Source: Phialocephala subalpina (Eukaryota; Ascomycota; Leotiomycetes; Helotiales; Mollisiaceae). Taken from it: DNA of 64,000 nucleotides. The position numbers were made by a program, and so were the translations under genes. The notes beneath the pieces were generated by a model, which did not search any database, was not told where the DNA came from, and saw nothing but the letters and a program-made list of their open reading frames with translations. Shown here one piece after another: positions 52,018 to 62,804 of the stretch; positions within the stretch are counted from its first letter, which is position 1, and each line of letters starts with the position of its first letter. The stretch spans positions 3,355,983-3,419,982 of the forward strand of contig FJOG01000002.1 in NCBI GenBank assembly GCA_900073065.1, in the 5' to 3' direction.

Positions 52018-52479
52018 ATGCGCCCATTCAGCCATACAATACCTAGACACTCATGTCGTTCAATCTCCGAATCCCTCTTCTTTCTGCGAGTCTTTCGAGG
52101 ATACCAGCACAAGCCTCAATCGGCCCATAGCTTCACAACATCCTCGAGACTTCAGCAGGAGGAAACATGGCTTGACAGGATGAAGAAGAGGAACGAGAGA
52201 AGGGAAGAGTACGCATCAAGACTAGCAAAAGCCAAAAAAATCGTACGAGAGGTCAGACGAACCTACAAGGGACCGTTGGGCCGTGCAAAATCAGATGCTG
52301 TTGAAAGGGAGCTGCGAAAACAGGGCTTGGGAGACATACACGAGATAATGGAGCGTCGTGCAAGGCGGACTATGAGGTTAATAGTTGCACTCCTTGGTGG
52401 AACAGCAATGTGGCAAATTGGGAAATGGTTGCATCTGTGGGGAGTTGAGCAGAGTAGATACAGTGGGAAGATGAAATGA
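52018..52479 (+). CDS. Small mitochondrial-type membrane protein (family copy, intact)
   Basis: Single exon, 153 aa from ATG 52018. MRPFSHTIPRHSCRSISESL begins a basic, Ser-rich presequence ending in SFTTSSRLQQEE. Residues about 48-85 are strongly basic and helical (MKKRNERREEYASRLAKAKK), then RELRKQGLGDIHEIMERRA, one weak membrane span (MRLIVALLGGTAMW) and QIGKWLHLWGVEQSRYSGKMK. It shares RELxKxGxGDIH and GKWxxLWG with the start-less copy at 50014, so these two are the closest pair. Function unknown; a structural or assembly role at the inner membrane would fit the layout but is inference. Confidence 0.65.
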   Translation: MRPFSHTIPRHSCRSISESLFFLRVFRGYQHKPQSAHSFTTSSRLQQEETWLDRMKKRNERREEYASRLAKAKKIVREVRRTYKGPLGRAKSDAVERELRKQGLGDIHEIMERRARRTMRLIVALLGGTAMWQIGKWLHLWGVEQSRYSGKMK

Positions 52480-53067
52480 AGAGAGTTGGAAAACTTTGAG
52501 CTGGCATTACCGCCGGTTGCAGAAAGAGGAATTAAAAACCTAGCTCGACAATTCCCTGTACCACACTTGTACCTTTTGGCAGCGAAAAAGTCCTACGTTG
52601 CTTGGTTCTTCAGCTCTAGAGGATCGGAGCAGCATGCGGGGTAGGGGGCGACAGTCAAAGCCAGCGCACTTCGAGCAATCCAATTTGGAGAAGTCGGAGT
52701 TCATGCCGTTGATCATGTGTCAACCGTTATGGACCTTTCCTCAATACCAATAGAGAATGTACACCAAGGATGGTGGCTCACATGAAGCCGCTTACACTGG
52801 TGTGGCTGAAGCTACAGTAGCATGGGCAAACCTAAGGTCTTCCAGCCACGGCAGGGGGAATACGCGTGCTTTACAAACACGCTGTCGGAGAACCTTCTCG
52901 GAATGTCGACTGAAGCTCACACTCACAAGAAATCATGTGCCTGGCTTAACAATTCACATTAGAGCCTTGAATCCTTCGCTTAACAGCCCAAACGAGTGCA
53001 ATCCTGCATTTTGTTACCTCGTCCTCCGTCTCACCTCGCCATAGCAGACTGACGAGAAGAGCAAAGA
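52480..53067. other. Intergenic, 590 bp
   Basis: A 95-aa plus-strand frame (52757-53044) lacks family features. The rest is likely promoter of the next copy. Confidence 0.5.
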
Positions 53068-53586
53068 ATGCCTGTCAACTGCTTGATAACCACGTGCCCA
53101 GTACCCTCTGCGAGAACTCTACCTCTACATTGGTCTATTGCCACTCCCGTCCTCTCATCGGGTTCTCTCGCAGTCTATCCCTCTATTCGTCACAACTCCA
53201 CCACCACCTCCATCCTCAACAAATACAAAGCACCCAAAGGACAACAAAGCTCTCATCCTATTAAAACCCCCAAATCAAGATCTAACAACTATGGTAAACT
53301 AAAACTTATCAACGAAAATCCTTTCTAACTCCACCATGAAAGAAATATGCCCAAAACCGATGACTGGAAGCAGGGGTGGTTGAAGTCGAAGTGGTACTTT
53401 CGTATTGAGAAGCTGATCGACATAGTGTTTTGGATTAATATTGTTGTGCTAATTCACCATTTCGGGAAGAAATGGGGTTATTGGGGGAAGATGGATGAGA
53501 GTGTTGAGGAGGCAGGTGAAAAGGAGAAGGATATGAAGAGAGGAGAGGGAGAGGAAAGGAGAGGAAGGAGAAGGAAAAAGATGTGA
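53068..53586 (+). pseudogene. Small mitochondrial-type family copy split by an in-frame TAA
   Basis: ATG 53068 opens 86 codons with a presequence-like start (TTCPVPSARTLPLHWSIATP) and SIRHNSTTTSILNKYK, then TAA at 53326-53328. The same frame resumes after the stop and from ATG 53347 encodes KTDDWKQGWLKSKWYFR, a membrane span (LIDIVFWINIVVLIHHF) and GKKWGYWGKMDESVEEAG, the family end, followed by a Glu/Arg/Lys-rich tail. A 49-nt GTAAAC...GAAAG segment with a perfect CTAAC branch site covers the stop, but removing it shifts the frame, so simple splicing does not rescue the gene. A nonsense mutation or a one-base error near the splice is possible. Confidence 0.55.
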
Positions 53587-53762
53587 TTACAGTTACCATT
53601 CCTTAGGCTCATGATTGTCGTGCTTGTCTGTGGGTGGGTACTTGATACTCGGTATCTAGAATATGGAATTGACAGACATCGACACCTCGTGGTGGACTAG
53701 AGGGGAGACCTTTCTGTGGGCATCATGGAGCGCGCCCAATTCAAGGCTCAACGTCTCAATCA

Positions 53763-54238
53763 TCATTCACCGCCACTACCGCCATCACCTCCGACACCTC
53801 CATCACCTCCATTGCCCCAATCACTTCCCTTTTGTCCATCTCCATCATCATCCCAGAATCTGCCCCACCAACTCTTCTCATCCTTCTCGCCACCCGTCTC
53901 GTTTCTCACTTCTTCTCCTCCATCCTCATCTCCGAAATCAACCTCCCTTACTTTCCCTTCTGGAGCACCCTCCACAAACCCATCTGTCTCATCTTGCAGT
54001 TGTGGCTCCTGCACAACACCATTCGTCTTGGCACTGTTTGGTATTGGCTCTAACATGGTCGCGAGAATAGCTGCGTCCGCAGTCCCATCGTTGGAAGAGC
54101 GATTCTTTTCCTTTTCTTCTTTTCGCTCTCGTCCCGTGCGAAGGGTGTAGTTAATTTGAAAGTCCGGGTTATCGCTGGTCTTGCTTTCGGGAGGTGCTTG
54201 AAGCGGGCGAGGGAGGTGAGAAGGTGTGAGAGACGCAT
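53763..54238 (-). CDS. Possible mitochondrial-type protein with Gly/Asp-rich end, uncertain structure
   Basis: ATG 54238 gives 62 codons with a strong presequence character (MRLSHLLTSLARFKHLPKAR, no acids for 35 residues, then RDESEKKKRKR) and a stop at 54050. Another frame overlapping the end carries an acidic/Gly-rich stretch to 53763 (EKSWWGRFWDDDGDG). A 62-nt segment from a weak GTTAGA donor to CTGCAAG would join the two frames in phase. The join is speculative. The Gly-Gly-Asp repeats at the end are encoded by an imperfect ACCTCC-type repeat. Confidence 0.3.
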
Positions 54239-55344
54239 TGTTGATGAGTTTTGGAGGTGTGAGACTGAAAGGCACCCTATGGAGAACAGGAAGGGGCTGC
54301 AGTTGGTTGCAGTATTGGATTTCGGAACTGGAACAGGAGAGTATTATTGTAAAGATGTTTGTCTTGATCTTGACGCCTAGGTGGTTTTGTGTGAGAAGAA
54401 AGAGGAAAGAAGGTTCTTGGAGGAAGGAGGGATGGTGAGTAGGTTACACAAACTTGTGCCAAGCGAATGTGATACATCAATCGTACCTTCTTATTTGAGA
54501 TCACCCACCAACACAAGGATCCAACAGTACTCACCATATTCAGAAGTCTGTCCGGGTGCCTGAATAAATTCCTGGACCATAGTCACAATTTTTAACAGCC
54601 AAAAAATCCCAAGATATCTGGTTCTTTTAGCTACACCCAAGGACTGAATGAAACGGGGTAAATGAGGCGCTGGGTGCTGCATTTCAGGCAGTAGGAGCCT
54701 GAATCCTAGTGATCAGTGCCCTGAACCGATCGCATCACCACCGGAAATTTTAGCCTGGAGAAACTCCTCGTTTGGCACGCCCCTCCGGACTCTCCGAAGT
54801 TCATGGAAGGTCACTTCTTTGCACAATTGAACATTCATTCTCATTCTTTTCGAATTCAGATTCATACTGTAGCCGCATTTGAATGATTCTCCACTTTAAT
54901 TCAACCCCTTTATTCCTCGCTTGGGCAGGCTTGTTTGTGGTTCATGATGAAGCATTCACGGTAATCAGTGAATTGAGAATACCAGATACTGCTTAACGGA
55001 TACAGGTCTCACGTTTGAAGTTTTGACTATTTATTGATTGAACAATCCTCTGAAAGGGATACTCTCCCACCAACCCTCATCATCAACTTCTACTTTGCTC
55101 TATCTCTTGAAGTTGATTCCGAAGGAAAACATCAACCGCGAAGGATCAAGAAGCTCAATACCAAGAGACCAAAGCGAACTGAACGCAAAGGTTGGCTAGC
55201 CTATGAATCCTGGCGCATCTTGCCTCCAAATATACCCCACTCAGCACAGTCAAGCTCATCAGCTGTTCCCATATTCACCAACTAGAAAGACTTCATTTCA
55301 TTCCCGAGGAAAGCTATTCTCCTTTCCCCCAAGTCATTTCAAGT
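54239..55344. other. Intergenic, 1.1 kb
   Basis: AT-rich; short frames only. The right end is the P450 promoter and leader. Confidence 0.55.
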
Positions 55345-57107
55345 ATGGACCTCTTATCTGAGGCTCCGTCCTCGAAGATCTTGTGGACAATTATCAGTTG
55401 CGCCATCGCCTATTGCTGGCTGAAAATCGTTTACGACCTCCACTTCCATCCTCTGAGCAAGTTTCCGGGTCTAAAACTGGCCGCGATCGGCTCTTTCCTG
55501 GAGTTCTACTACGACGTCATCAAAGATGGTACATATCTCTGGGAGATTGAGAAGATGCATCAAAAATACGGTAAGAGAACATGCAGTCCTCCTTCAGGAT
55601 ACTAAAATGCGCGCAAAGGTCCAATCATCCGAATCAATTCTAGAGAGCTTCACATCCGCGACTCCTCCTTTTACAGTAGCATATACGCCGGCATCGGCCG
55701 AAGAGTAAACAAAGACCCACACCAAGTTCGAGGCCTACAAGTCGACAAATCCACAATCGCAACAGCAGACCACGATCTCCATCGACTCCGACGAGGCATC
55801 CTAGCACCACATTTCGCGAAACGCTCCATTGTCGCCATCGAACCCATGATCAATGAACGAATCGACAGACTTTGCGAACGACTTGCGGGAGCATCAGAAA
55901 GCAAAGAGATTGTTGATTTGGACTCTGCATATGCGGCTTTGACGACTGATGTCGTTGATCAATACTTCTATGGGGAGAATTTTGACTGTCTTGGAAACAA
56001 GAACTTCAAGTTCGAGATCAGAGATGCGATATTGGGGCTGATTCGATGCTACAACCTTACTCGATTCTTCCCCAGTTTCGTGGCTGCCTTCAAATCATTG
56101 CCGATCCCAATCGTTCGACTAATCCACTCTGGTGCCGCTGATCTTCTCGTCTCAGACGAAACCATGAAGGCAAAGTTGCTTCAATATCAGGCTTTACAGA
56201 GCAAGAATGAAATTGTATCGCCTGGAAACCCTGGATTATGTATCATCCAGTCTCTGCTGGCTCCTGAGGTACCTGCACAAGAGAAGACTATCGATCAATT
56301 GATGGATGAGACAAAGACCATCATTTTCGGCGGCACAGAATCGACAGCCAGAGCATTGAGCGTGACAACCTTCCATCTCTTGAACAACAAATCGCTCTTG
56401 AAGAAGTTACGCGAAGAGTTGAGAACTCTGGGTCCGGTCCAGGATTACACCATTGTGCAGTTAGAAGCTCTGTCTTATCTGGTAACATGAATCTCTCCCA
56501 GAATCTGGCAAACTTTGATTGATGTGCAGTGCAGACAGGTGTCGTGAACGAAGGAATTAGGCTTACCCACGGTCCTTGTAATCGCTTACTCCGATGCGCA
56601 CAAGAGCCGCTGCAATACAAAGAGTTCACCATCCCACCAGGGGTACGTACTTCTTTTCCCTCTCCTTGATAGAAAAACATTTGTCGATGCTGACAAGAAC
56701 ATAGACGCCTGTAAGTCAGGTCCAATACTTCGTCCACATGGACCCTGCCATATTCCCAAATCCCCACACCTTTGATCCTGAACGCTGGATTAAAGCCGCG
56801 AACGAAGGTGTGGATCTTAAATAATTCCTCGTTAGCTTTACTGAAGGAAGTAGACAATGTATTGCTATTAAGTAAGTCATGACTCGAACTACTTTCCATC
56901 CAACAAATATCCAATAATAGCTAACACTATCTCAGCATGACATATGCAGAAATCTACTTGACCCTTGCCAAAGTTGTTCAAAGATTCGACATAGAATTGT
57001 TCGAGACGACGGAGAAAGACGTTGATGTTTACCATATCAGGCTCACAAACTTTCCTAAAGATAGCAACGGAGAGATTAAAGTCAAGATCAACAATAGACA
57101 GCTGTAA
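55345..57107 (+). pseudogene. Cytochrome P450 with an in-frame TAA just before the heme loop
   Basis: ER-anchored monooxygenase by family. Exons 55345-55570, 55619-56481, 56535-56642, 56705-56871 and 56936-57107 join in phase to 512 codons. The N-terminus has a membrane anchor ([18 protein letters not shown]) and FHPLSKFPG. Visible motifs are the I-helix FGGTESTARAL, the ExxR of VVNEGIRL, and PERW in FDPERWIKA. Codon 439 is TAA (56822-56824), followed directly by FLVSFTEGSRQCIAIN with the heme-ligand cysteine at codon 451 and then MTYAEIYLTLAK. The usual glycine two residues after the ligand is alanine here. Everything after the stop is still in frame and family-like, so this looks like a recent nonsense mutation (AAA to TAA would suffice). 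The layout resembles trichodiene-oxygenase-like P450s of secondary metabolism; the substrate is unknown. Confidence 0.82.
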
Positions 57108-57432
57108 AATAGGACGGAATGCTTGCACTGGCAGCCTTTCAGCGGTTTCGAGACTTCGAGCAATCACGGGAAGTCGACTTTCCGAGATAAGTTCGCTGGA
57201 TGGTGTGTATGCTGGCTTGGAGACGTTGAGTTTAGTGAGTGGGATGTAGGATAGTTCAGACTCGGGAAGATAGAAGTCGTTGATCTTTCGTTGACAAATA
57301 TCCGATACTTCATTCGTAGCTTAGCTTAGAACGCCAAAAAAGTATGAATTATCACTCACCAGATATATACCTCATTCAATAGGCACGCCAAAAACAGATG
57401 CAAGGCAAAACCACTCCGCTAAAAGCACATAT
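57108..57432. other. Convergent spacer between P450 and MFS exporter
   Basis: 325 bp of 3' flanks; no gene. Confidence 0.7.
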
Positions 57433-59307
57433 TCAAACGTTATGCTCTCCCTTCTTTCCCGAACCTTGACTTGCCTTCCTCTTATCAGGATTATATCTCG
57501 ACATAGCTCTCAACCTCGGACCAAAGATATAGAACAGCACCGGAATAGGAATCAAAGCCACAGCAATGAACCCCAACAGATAACTCGCCCAGTTCACGCC
57601 CAAATTATGGAACATGGGTGTAGCGAAAAGCGGGAATCCGGCACCTGCCAAACTTCGCAGAAACTAATTGGCTGCCTGAGCAGAAGCAGCATGAACCGTG
57701 AACGCGTCAATGAGATAATTGACTACATTCTGGAAGATGAGGATGAAGCCTGCGCCGATGCAACCAGCGCCCACAATGCCGATAGCTGGCGACTTGTCCT
57801 TCGCGGCTCCACCACCGACCCAGAAGAGTGATGCTGCGAAGAGGACTGCACCGAGCATCATTGGCGGTAGTCTTGCTTCAGGGTCGTTCTTAAGACCTTT
57901 CTCATGAGCTCTATCTAGTTTCTTCCAAAAGAAAGGTTGGTAGGAAGCTTGGATACCGCCAGATATGACGACACCGATCAGGACAGCGAGGAAGACGAGG
58001 GAGCCTTGGACCGAAGTCCAGCCACGGACTTCTTCGTATTCGATGGGGAAGGCTTCGAAGAGGAGGTAAAGTAGACCGTTTACGAAAGAGTTGTAGATGG
58101 CGAGACACAGGATGATGGGTTCAGAGACCAGCATCATGAGGGGTCTGGAGATGTGTTTCTCGATAATGGACTTTCCGGTTAACTCTTCTTCATCTTCCCG
58201 CGCATGGAGGGCCCAGTTTCCGGTCTCGTACCCTGGATAGTGTTAGGACTGATTTTTTTCAACACGGAGAAGGACTCTTACGAAGATGCTTGGCTTTGCG
58301 TTGCAGGAGAACAGGCTGAAGCAGGATCAATCTCTGGCTGCTGAGAGAGTAACCACATTTGCTGGGAGTAAGACTTACAGCGTAGGTTTCGGGGAGAAAA
58401 AAGCCATCGATAGCAAAGATAAGGAAGATCATGATGGCTGTAATGTACTCCGTCCATCTCCACTGCACTCCGAATCAGCATCGTTGTCTAGCTTTGGATT
58501 GAACATTGTGCATGGTCACGTGCTGACTACAGCCTGTGTTGTCGAGAACACTAACTGGAAGCTTTGTGATGGAGAGTGCAGCAAAGCAAGGAGGACCTTA
58601 CTCCAAGATAGCTTTCAGTGATAGCAGAACCTATAAGAGGACCGACCGTAGGCCCACCGATAACAGCAACAGAATACCTAAACAAGAGTCAGCTTGCTCA
58701 TGGGCCCTAGCACACCCACTCGAAGCTCACCCAACAACTGCCAACGCTCGGTCGTGATCATTCCACAAGTCCGCAAGAGCACCAGCCGTATCCGAAATAG
58801 GAGCCGATGCCATCAAACCTGCAAAGAAACGACAGATCATAATCGTTTGAAGATTCTCAGCCGTAGCCACAGAAATCAAAAAGATCCCAAAGATGAAGTA
58901 CGCAGGGAGGAAAGCCACTTTCCTGCCATAAAACTCTGATATTGGGGCAAACATCTACTTCCAGTCAGACATCAATCTACTAACGAGCAATCGACCTTTA
59001 CCAATGGCCCAAAAGCGAACCCCAAAACATATAAAGACAGCGAGAGAGTAGCAATTTCAGTGCTAACCCCGAACTCTTCTGCTACCTGATTGAATGTTGG
59101 TGAAAGGGAGGAAGACGCAAATGATACACCCATGGTCGTGATGCCCAGTAAGATTGTTAACCCGATTTTCTTCCCTATGGGCCAGTTCATGGGATTGTTT
59201 GGGTCTTTCTCTCCGTGCCATGTTACGATATTGTCTGGCCAATTCCCTGGGTCGTCTGGCTCGTGACTCTCGTATCTTGAGTCTATGGGATGCAAATTCC
59301 TTTCCAT
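57433..59307 (-). pseudogene. MFS multidrug-type exporter with an in-frame TAG
   Basis: Plasma-membrane drug:proton antiporter by family (12 spans). It starts at ATG 59307 (MERNLHPIDSR); exon 1 runs to 59002 and exon 2 is 58954-58731, with further introns before WRWTEYITAIMIFLIFAIDG, PVLLQRKAKHLR and the long last exon. Marks are DPNNPMNWPIGKK, GVSFASSSLSPTFN, PISEFYGRKVAFLP, CRFFAGLMASAPI, LPETYA and AFPIEYEEVRGW. Near the end, AASAQAAN is followed by TAG (57664-57666) and then, in the same frame, FLRSLAGAGFPLFATPMFHNLG with the last two spans and a basic tail to TGA 57433. The family normally reads through with a residue such as Thr at this site, and no intron fits. Truncation would remove two membrane spans. 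Neighbour of the broken P450. Confidence 0.82.
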
Positions 59308-59717
59308 CGTGAGATCTAAATCAGAACACAGAAAATAACGGAAGAATATACTTGATGAAAACAATGAAAAATAGAATTTGAGACAGGTGCTCTTTTATCA
59401 TATGCACAAGGAATGGCCTTCCAAATGTACGCCTTGCGCCGCATTTCCGAATGTCGTCACTAACCACGATCGATAACGCTCAACTGTTGGAGCCGCCGAC
59501 GCCAGATTTTTCGGGGTGGGAACGCCTATCTTCACTAAGTGGCTGGCTTGTAGACTCCTAAAGTATCGCCAAGTGCCAAGGAGGTATAGCCGGATCCGGT
59601 GCGGCACGACCAATGTAGCGTGTCGACAATGACGGTCTCCAAACCCACATCCAAACTAGGAGCTTCGATTGCGCGAAAACCCCAGTTTCATAAATTGTCA
59701 GCAAATATATTCTACCG
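59308..59717. other. Intergenic, 410 bp
   Basis: Promoter side of the exporter and 3' flank of the 2EXR gene. Nothing else seen. Confidence 0.6.
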
Positions 59718-60742
59718 CTATGGCAGGTCGTCTGGGTGGCATCTCAACTTCATCTCCTCGCTGACTCCTCTCAGAAGGTCCTCCTCGCTCCGAACGATGC
59801 GCACGGCAGGCAGAGTCCACTTTTCGACACGAGTGTAGACCGCATCGACTGCTGCAAGCATAAGCTCATCCTTAACACCCCTCAGTGATTTCTGTATGTC
59901 TTGAGGTATCGTCCAGGACCGTTCTGCGGGCCATAGGGAGGCTCGTTGAACCCCAGCTGTCCATTCGGAACAGCACTTCTCATGCTGCTCCTCCACCACC
60001 ACCACAAATTCCTTCAACGCCGAGAAATGGAGCAGTGGAAAGAGTGCTGTGATCTTCGCTTGTGATTTCCAACCCCACAAGCTGCTTCGCACTGCCATTT
60101 TCTGGACCTCCAGCACCTGCTCCGTACATTGGTCAACGACGATGTCAAACATCGCTGCATCCCTTGTGAGGAAATGTCGTTCGAACAGGATCGTGTCAAT
60201 GTCTGGATTCCACATAACGTCCCTATCGAATCGAAATTGTAGTGTTAGCCCAACTCTTTCGTATGATCTGGAAGCAAGTAGCGTGAAATGGATGTTCCCC
60301 AGGCAATGGGACATTGATGAGTCCGGGGTAAAAACGATATGTCTCGAGAACCCTCATGGACTGGAAACTTCATTGTTTCAACTTACCTGAACCCCAAGAG
60401 TGGACTCTCGAATTTCCATACTCGATACCCGGATAACAAGGCTACCTCGCGAGATTCCCTGCAAATCGACAATGCCACAGGGGACTGAACTGGATACGGA
60501 TAGATATGAGCCTTATACCAGGGTTTCTTGGGAATACCTAGGTAATCGAATGATAGTAGGTTGTAGGAATGGACAACACGATCGCGATAGAGGATGTTGG
60601 ATGCATCTCCGGATCGAGCCTTGTAGCCGTACAGTTCGCAGCTGAGGTGGATGACACGAGGCTCGAGCGACGCCTGCCATATCAAGGTTCGGACCTCTGC
60701 TGGTAGCAATTGGAGAGGAGAAATACGTGAGGGTCCTGCCAT
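59718..60742 (-). CDS. 2EXR domain protein
   Basis: Exons 60742-60387 and 60267-59718 with a 119-nt intron give 301 aa. The ATG at 60742 is the first M of the conserved start ISPLQLLPAEVRTLIWQASLEPRVIHL, the 2EXR F-box-like signature; ICRESREVALLSGYRVW follows at the usual distance, and the second exon opens with a DIDTILFERHFL-type strand that fits the family. The C-terminal half is helical without a known motif. The longer open frame upstream of 60742 lacks an ATG close to the domain. The 2EXR family is expanded in Leotiomycetes; its role is not established. The acceptor at 60268 was chosen by frame. Confidence 0.75.
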
Positions 60743-61017
60743 TCTGTTGTGTTGAAGCTGTCGTGCCGGAGATGAAGCTGAGTGAGGATGGTTGCACTGA
60801 ATGAAGTAATTACCGAAACGTGGCAAAAGAGGAAGGTACACGCGGTCACGTGTACCACCACACTTCTTTTCCAGCGCGTACGTTTCGTCTCTCTCATAAT
60901 CAACTTTCGAGAAATTGACACGATGTTTATCAGGTACTGATACATATATTTGGCTTCCAGGGGAGAACCTATGAACATGAGGCCTTTCCCACCAATGCCT
61001 ATTTCTTCGAGTCAACG

Positions 61018-62101
61018 TCACTCCGATGGAACCGCCGTTTCTTCTCTGGAACTGTCTCGACATCGGAATCTGTTGACTCGAAGGCTCTGATCTGCATTCA
61101 CGCTCGAACTCAGATTTCTCGCGACCTTTTCGACCTCCTTCACCTCCTCGACCTTCATTCCTTTCTCGGACTTAGGCTTCGAATATCGAGACCGCGTTTT
61201 CTGAATTCCTTCCGCAACCGCTTCCTCGATCCCTTCGGCAGACTCCTTAGCCAACTTCGACGTCTTCTCTGACAAGTCGCTGTAATTCTTCTGATCAATG
61301 TCATGCCGGCGGAACCTATCGCGAAGGGGACTTGTCTTCTTCTCTGCAGCTGTCTTGACAGACCCTGTTGCTCCATCCTCGACCGATTCCGAAGGTGACT
61401 CAGCCTTTGCGACCTTTTCAGACTCAGAGTTCTGATATCGAGACCTCATTTTCCGAAACCATCCGTCCGTTGGCTCCTCGGCCCCTTTAGACGTCTCTGC
61501 CGACTCCGACTTCCACCAGTTCTTCATCGATATGGATCCCTTCAGCCCTTCGAATGTTTTTGAACAATTTGTCTTCGTCGCCGATATGAGATTCTTCGCT
61601 CCTTCCATTTTCTTGAGATGTCTGAATCTATCTCCCCATCTTGTCGCCACCAGTGAAATGGATAATCTAATCCCGTGATATTTACGCTTCAATGCACTCC
61701 AGCTCGAGTGGACCTGGTAGAAAATTAGTTAACAAGAGCATATCAATGGACTCAATGACACATACCCACCAAACAGCGGCACCGATGGACAGAACAATTA
61801 ACGACCCAATAATGGCCGCTTTCCAACTAAGTTGGTTGTTGGAGCGAGCGTGTGACTTATCCTTGATCACGTTGAGAAAGTTCCAGAGATGAGGGCCATT
61901 CAGAACCCCAGCTGCGTTTCGACCACGAATTCTCCTCCGCCATGTGGAAAAGGCATGCCGATTCGTGGGCGGTCGCAGGATCTCAGAAGGACGAAGTGGC
62001 ACATGTCGTTGATTGAGAGGAAGTCGAGCGACTGGAGTTGATGAAAACCGAGAAAGCACTACTTGCCCTCTCAAAAGGGGCGTACGGGTGAAAGAGAACA
62101 T
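61018..62101 (-). CDS. Mitochondrial-type membrane protein with a long charged Ser/Lys/Glu-rich tail
   Basis: Exons 62101-61766 and 61713-61018 (intron 52 nt) give 343 aa. The first 60 residues (MFSFTRTPLLRGQVVLSRFS and HAFSTWRRRIRGRN) are basic and Ser/Thr-rich like a mitochondrial presequence. One membrane span follows near residues 93-112 (AAIIGSLIVLSIGAAVWW), directly at the splice site. The exon-2 tail contains repeats of a unit with an R-[SF]-R-[YF] core: KMRSRYQNSESEKV, LRDRFRRHDIDQ, KTRSRYSKPKSEKG, and is otherwise Lys/Glu/Ser-rich. Presequence plus one span recalls the small proteins at 48-53 kb, but the GKW..LWG end is absent. Without the intron the frame would stop soon after the span. 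Function unknown. Confidence 0.65.
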
Positions 62102-62804
62102 CTTTGCTTCGATGGAGAAGTCATGAAAGAGAGAATTCTCAAAATCATGATGGACATTTCGAGTGGAATGTGATACATAACATCAATATGCACCTTCCCA
62201 AGCCACCTGAAAAGAGGCGTATCGTATATATAAGCAGGACGAAAGATACACCGCCCGACTTGTTCCGAGAAGAGGGGTGTATTCCTCGTCGAGTTCAAAT
62301 AGAGAGAGGAGTTGCATTCAAGGCGAAATGTACCAAACGCCACGTCTTACAACACGATCTTGGGCTGTCCCCTCCCTTTTGCAGTTCAATTTTCCACCAC
62401 CCTCCTTCTCGACTTCATAAATACAATCGAGTCACTTCTCTCCAATTTCAGAAGAAGGAATTGGTCCGCTCGCAAGTCAGCCTAAACCTCGTGACTGAAG
62501 TCGGCGAGCAGGTTGGAAATCGAAAATTTGGGTAAGAATCAAGACTGAATACTGATATTCTCTCATATTTGGTCATGTCTCTATAACAAGCCGAGCTTTT
62601 GAATCCTTTACTTTGTTTTTTTTGCATGCACAATCGTGCCTGTTAGCTACATTCCTCACATTTCACTTGCTTCCGGACGCAATCGGCATTCAAAATCTTT
62701 GAGTCAAAGCACCGTGGTACAGATTCAACGCAACTGTCGAGGATAGCCAGCTAGTCCCTCGCCTACAAGCTCCCAAATCAAACGCAAAACCTCGCAAGAA
62801 AGCC
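62102..62804. other. Intergenic, 700 bp
   Basis: A plus-strand frame of 143 codons begins at a non-ATG codon and has no domain; it overlaps the promoter of the minus-strand gene. Nothing called. Confidence 0.5.
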
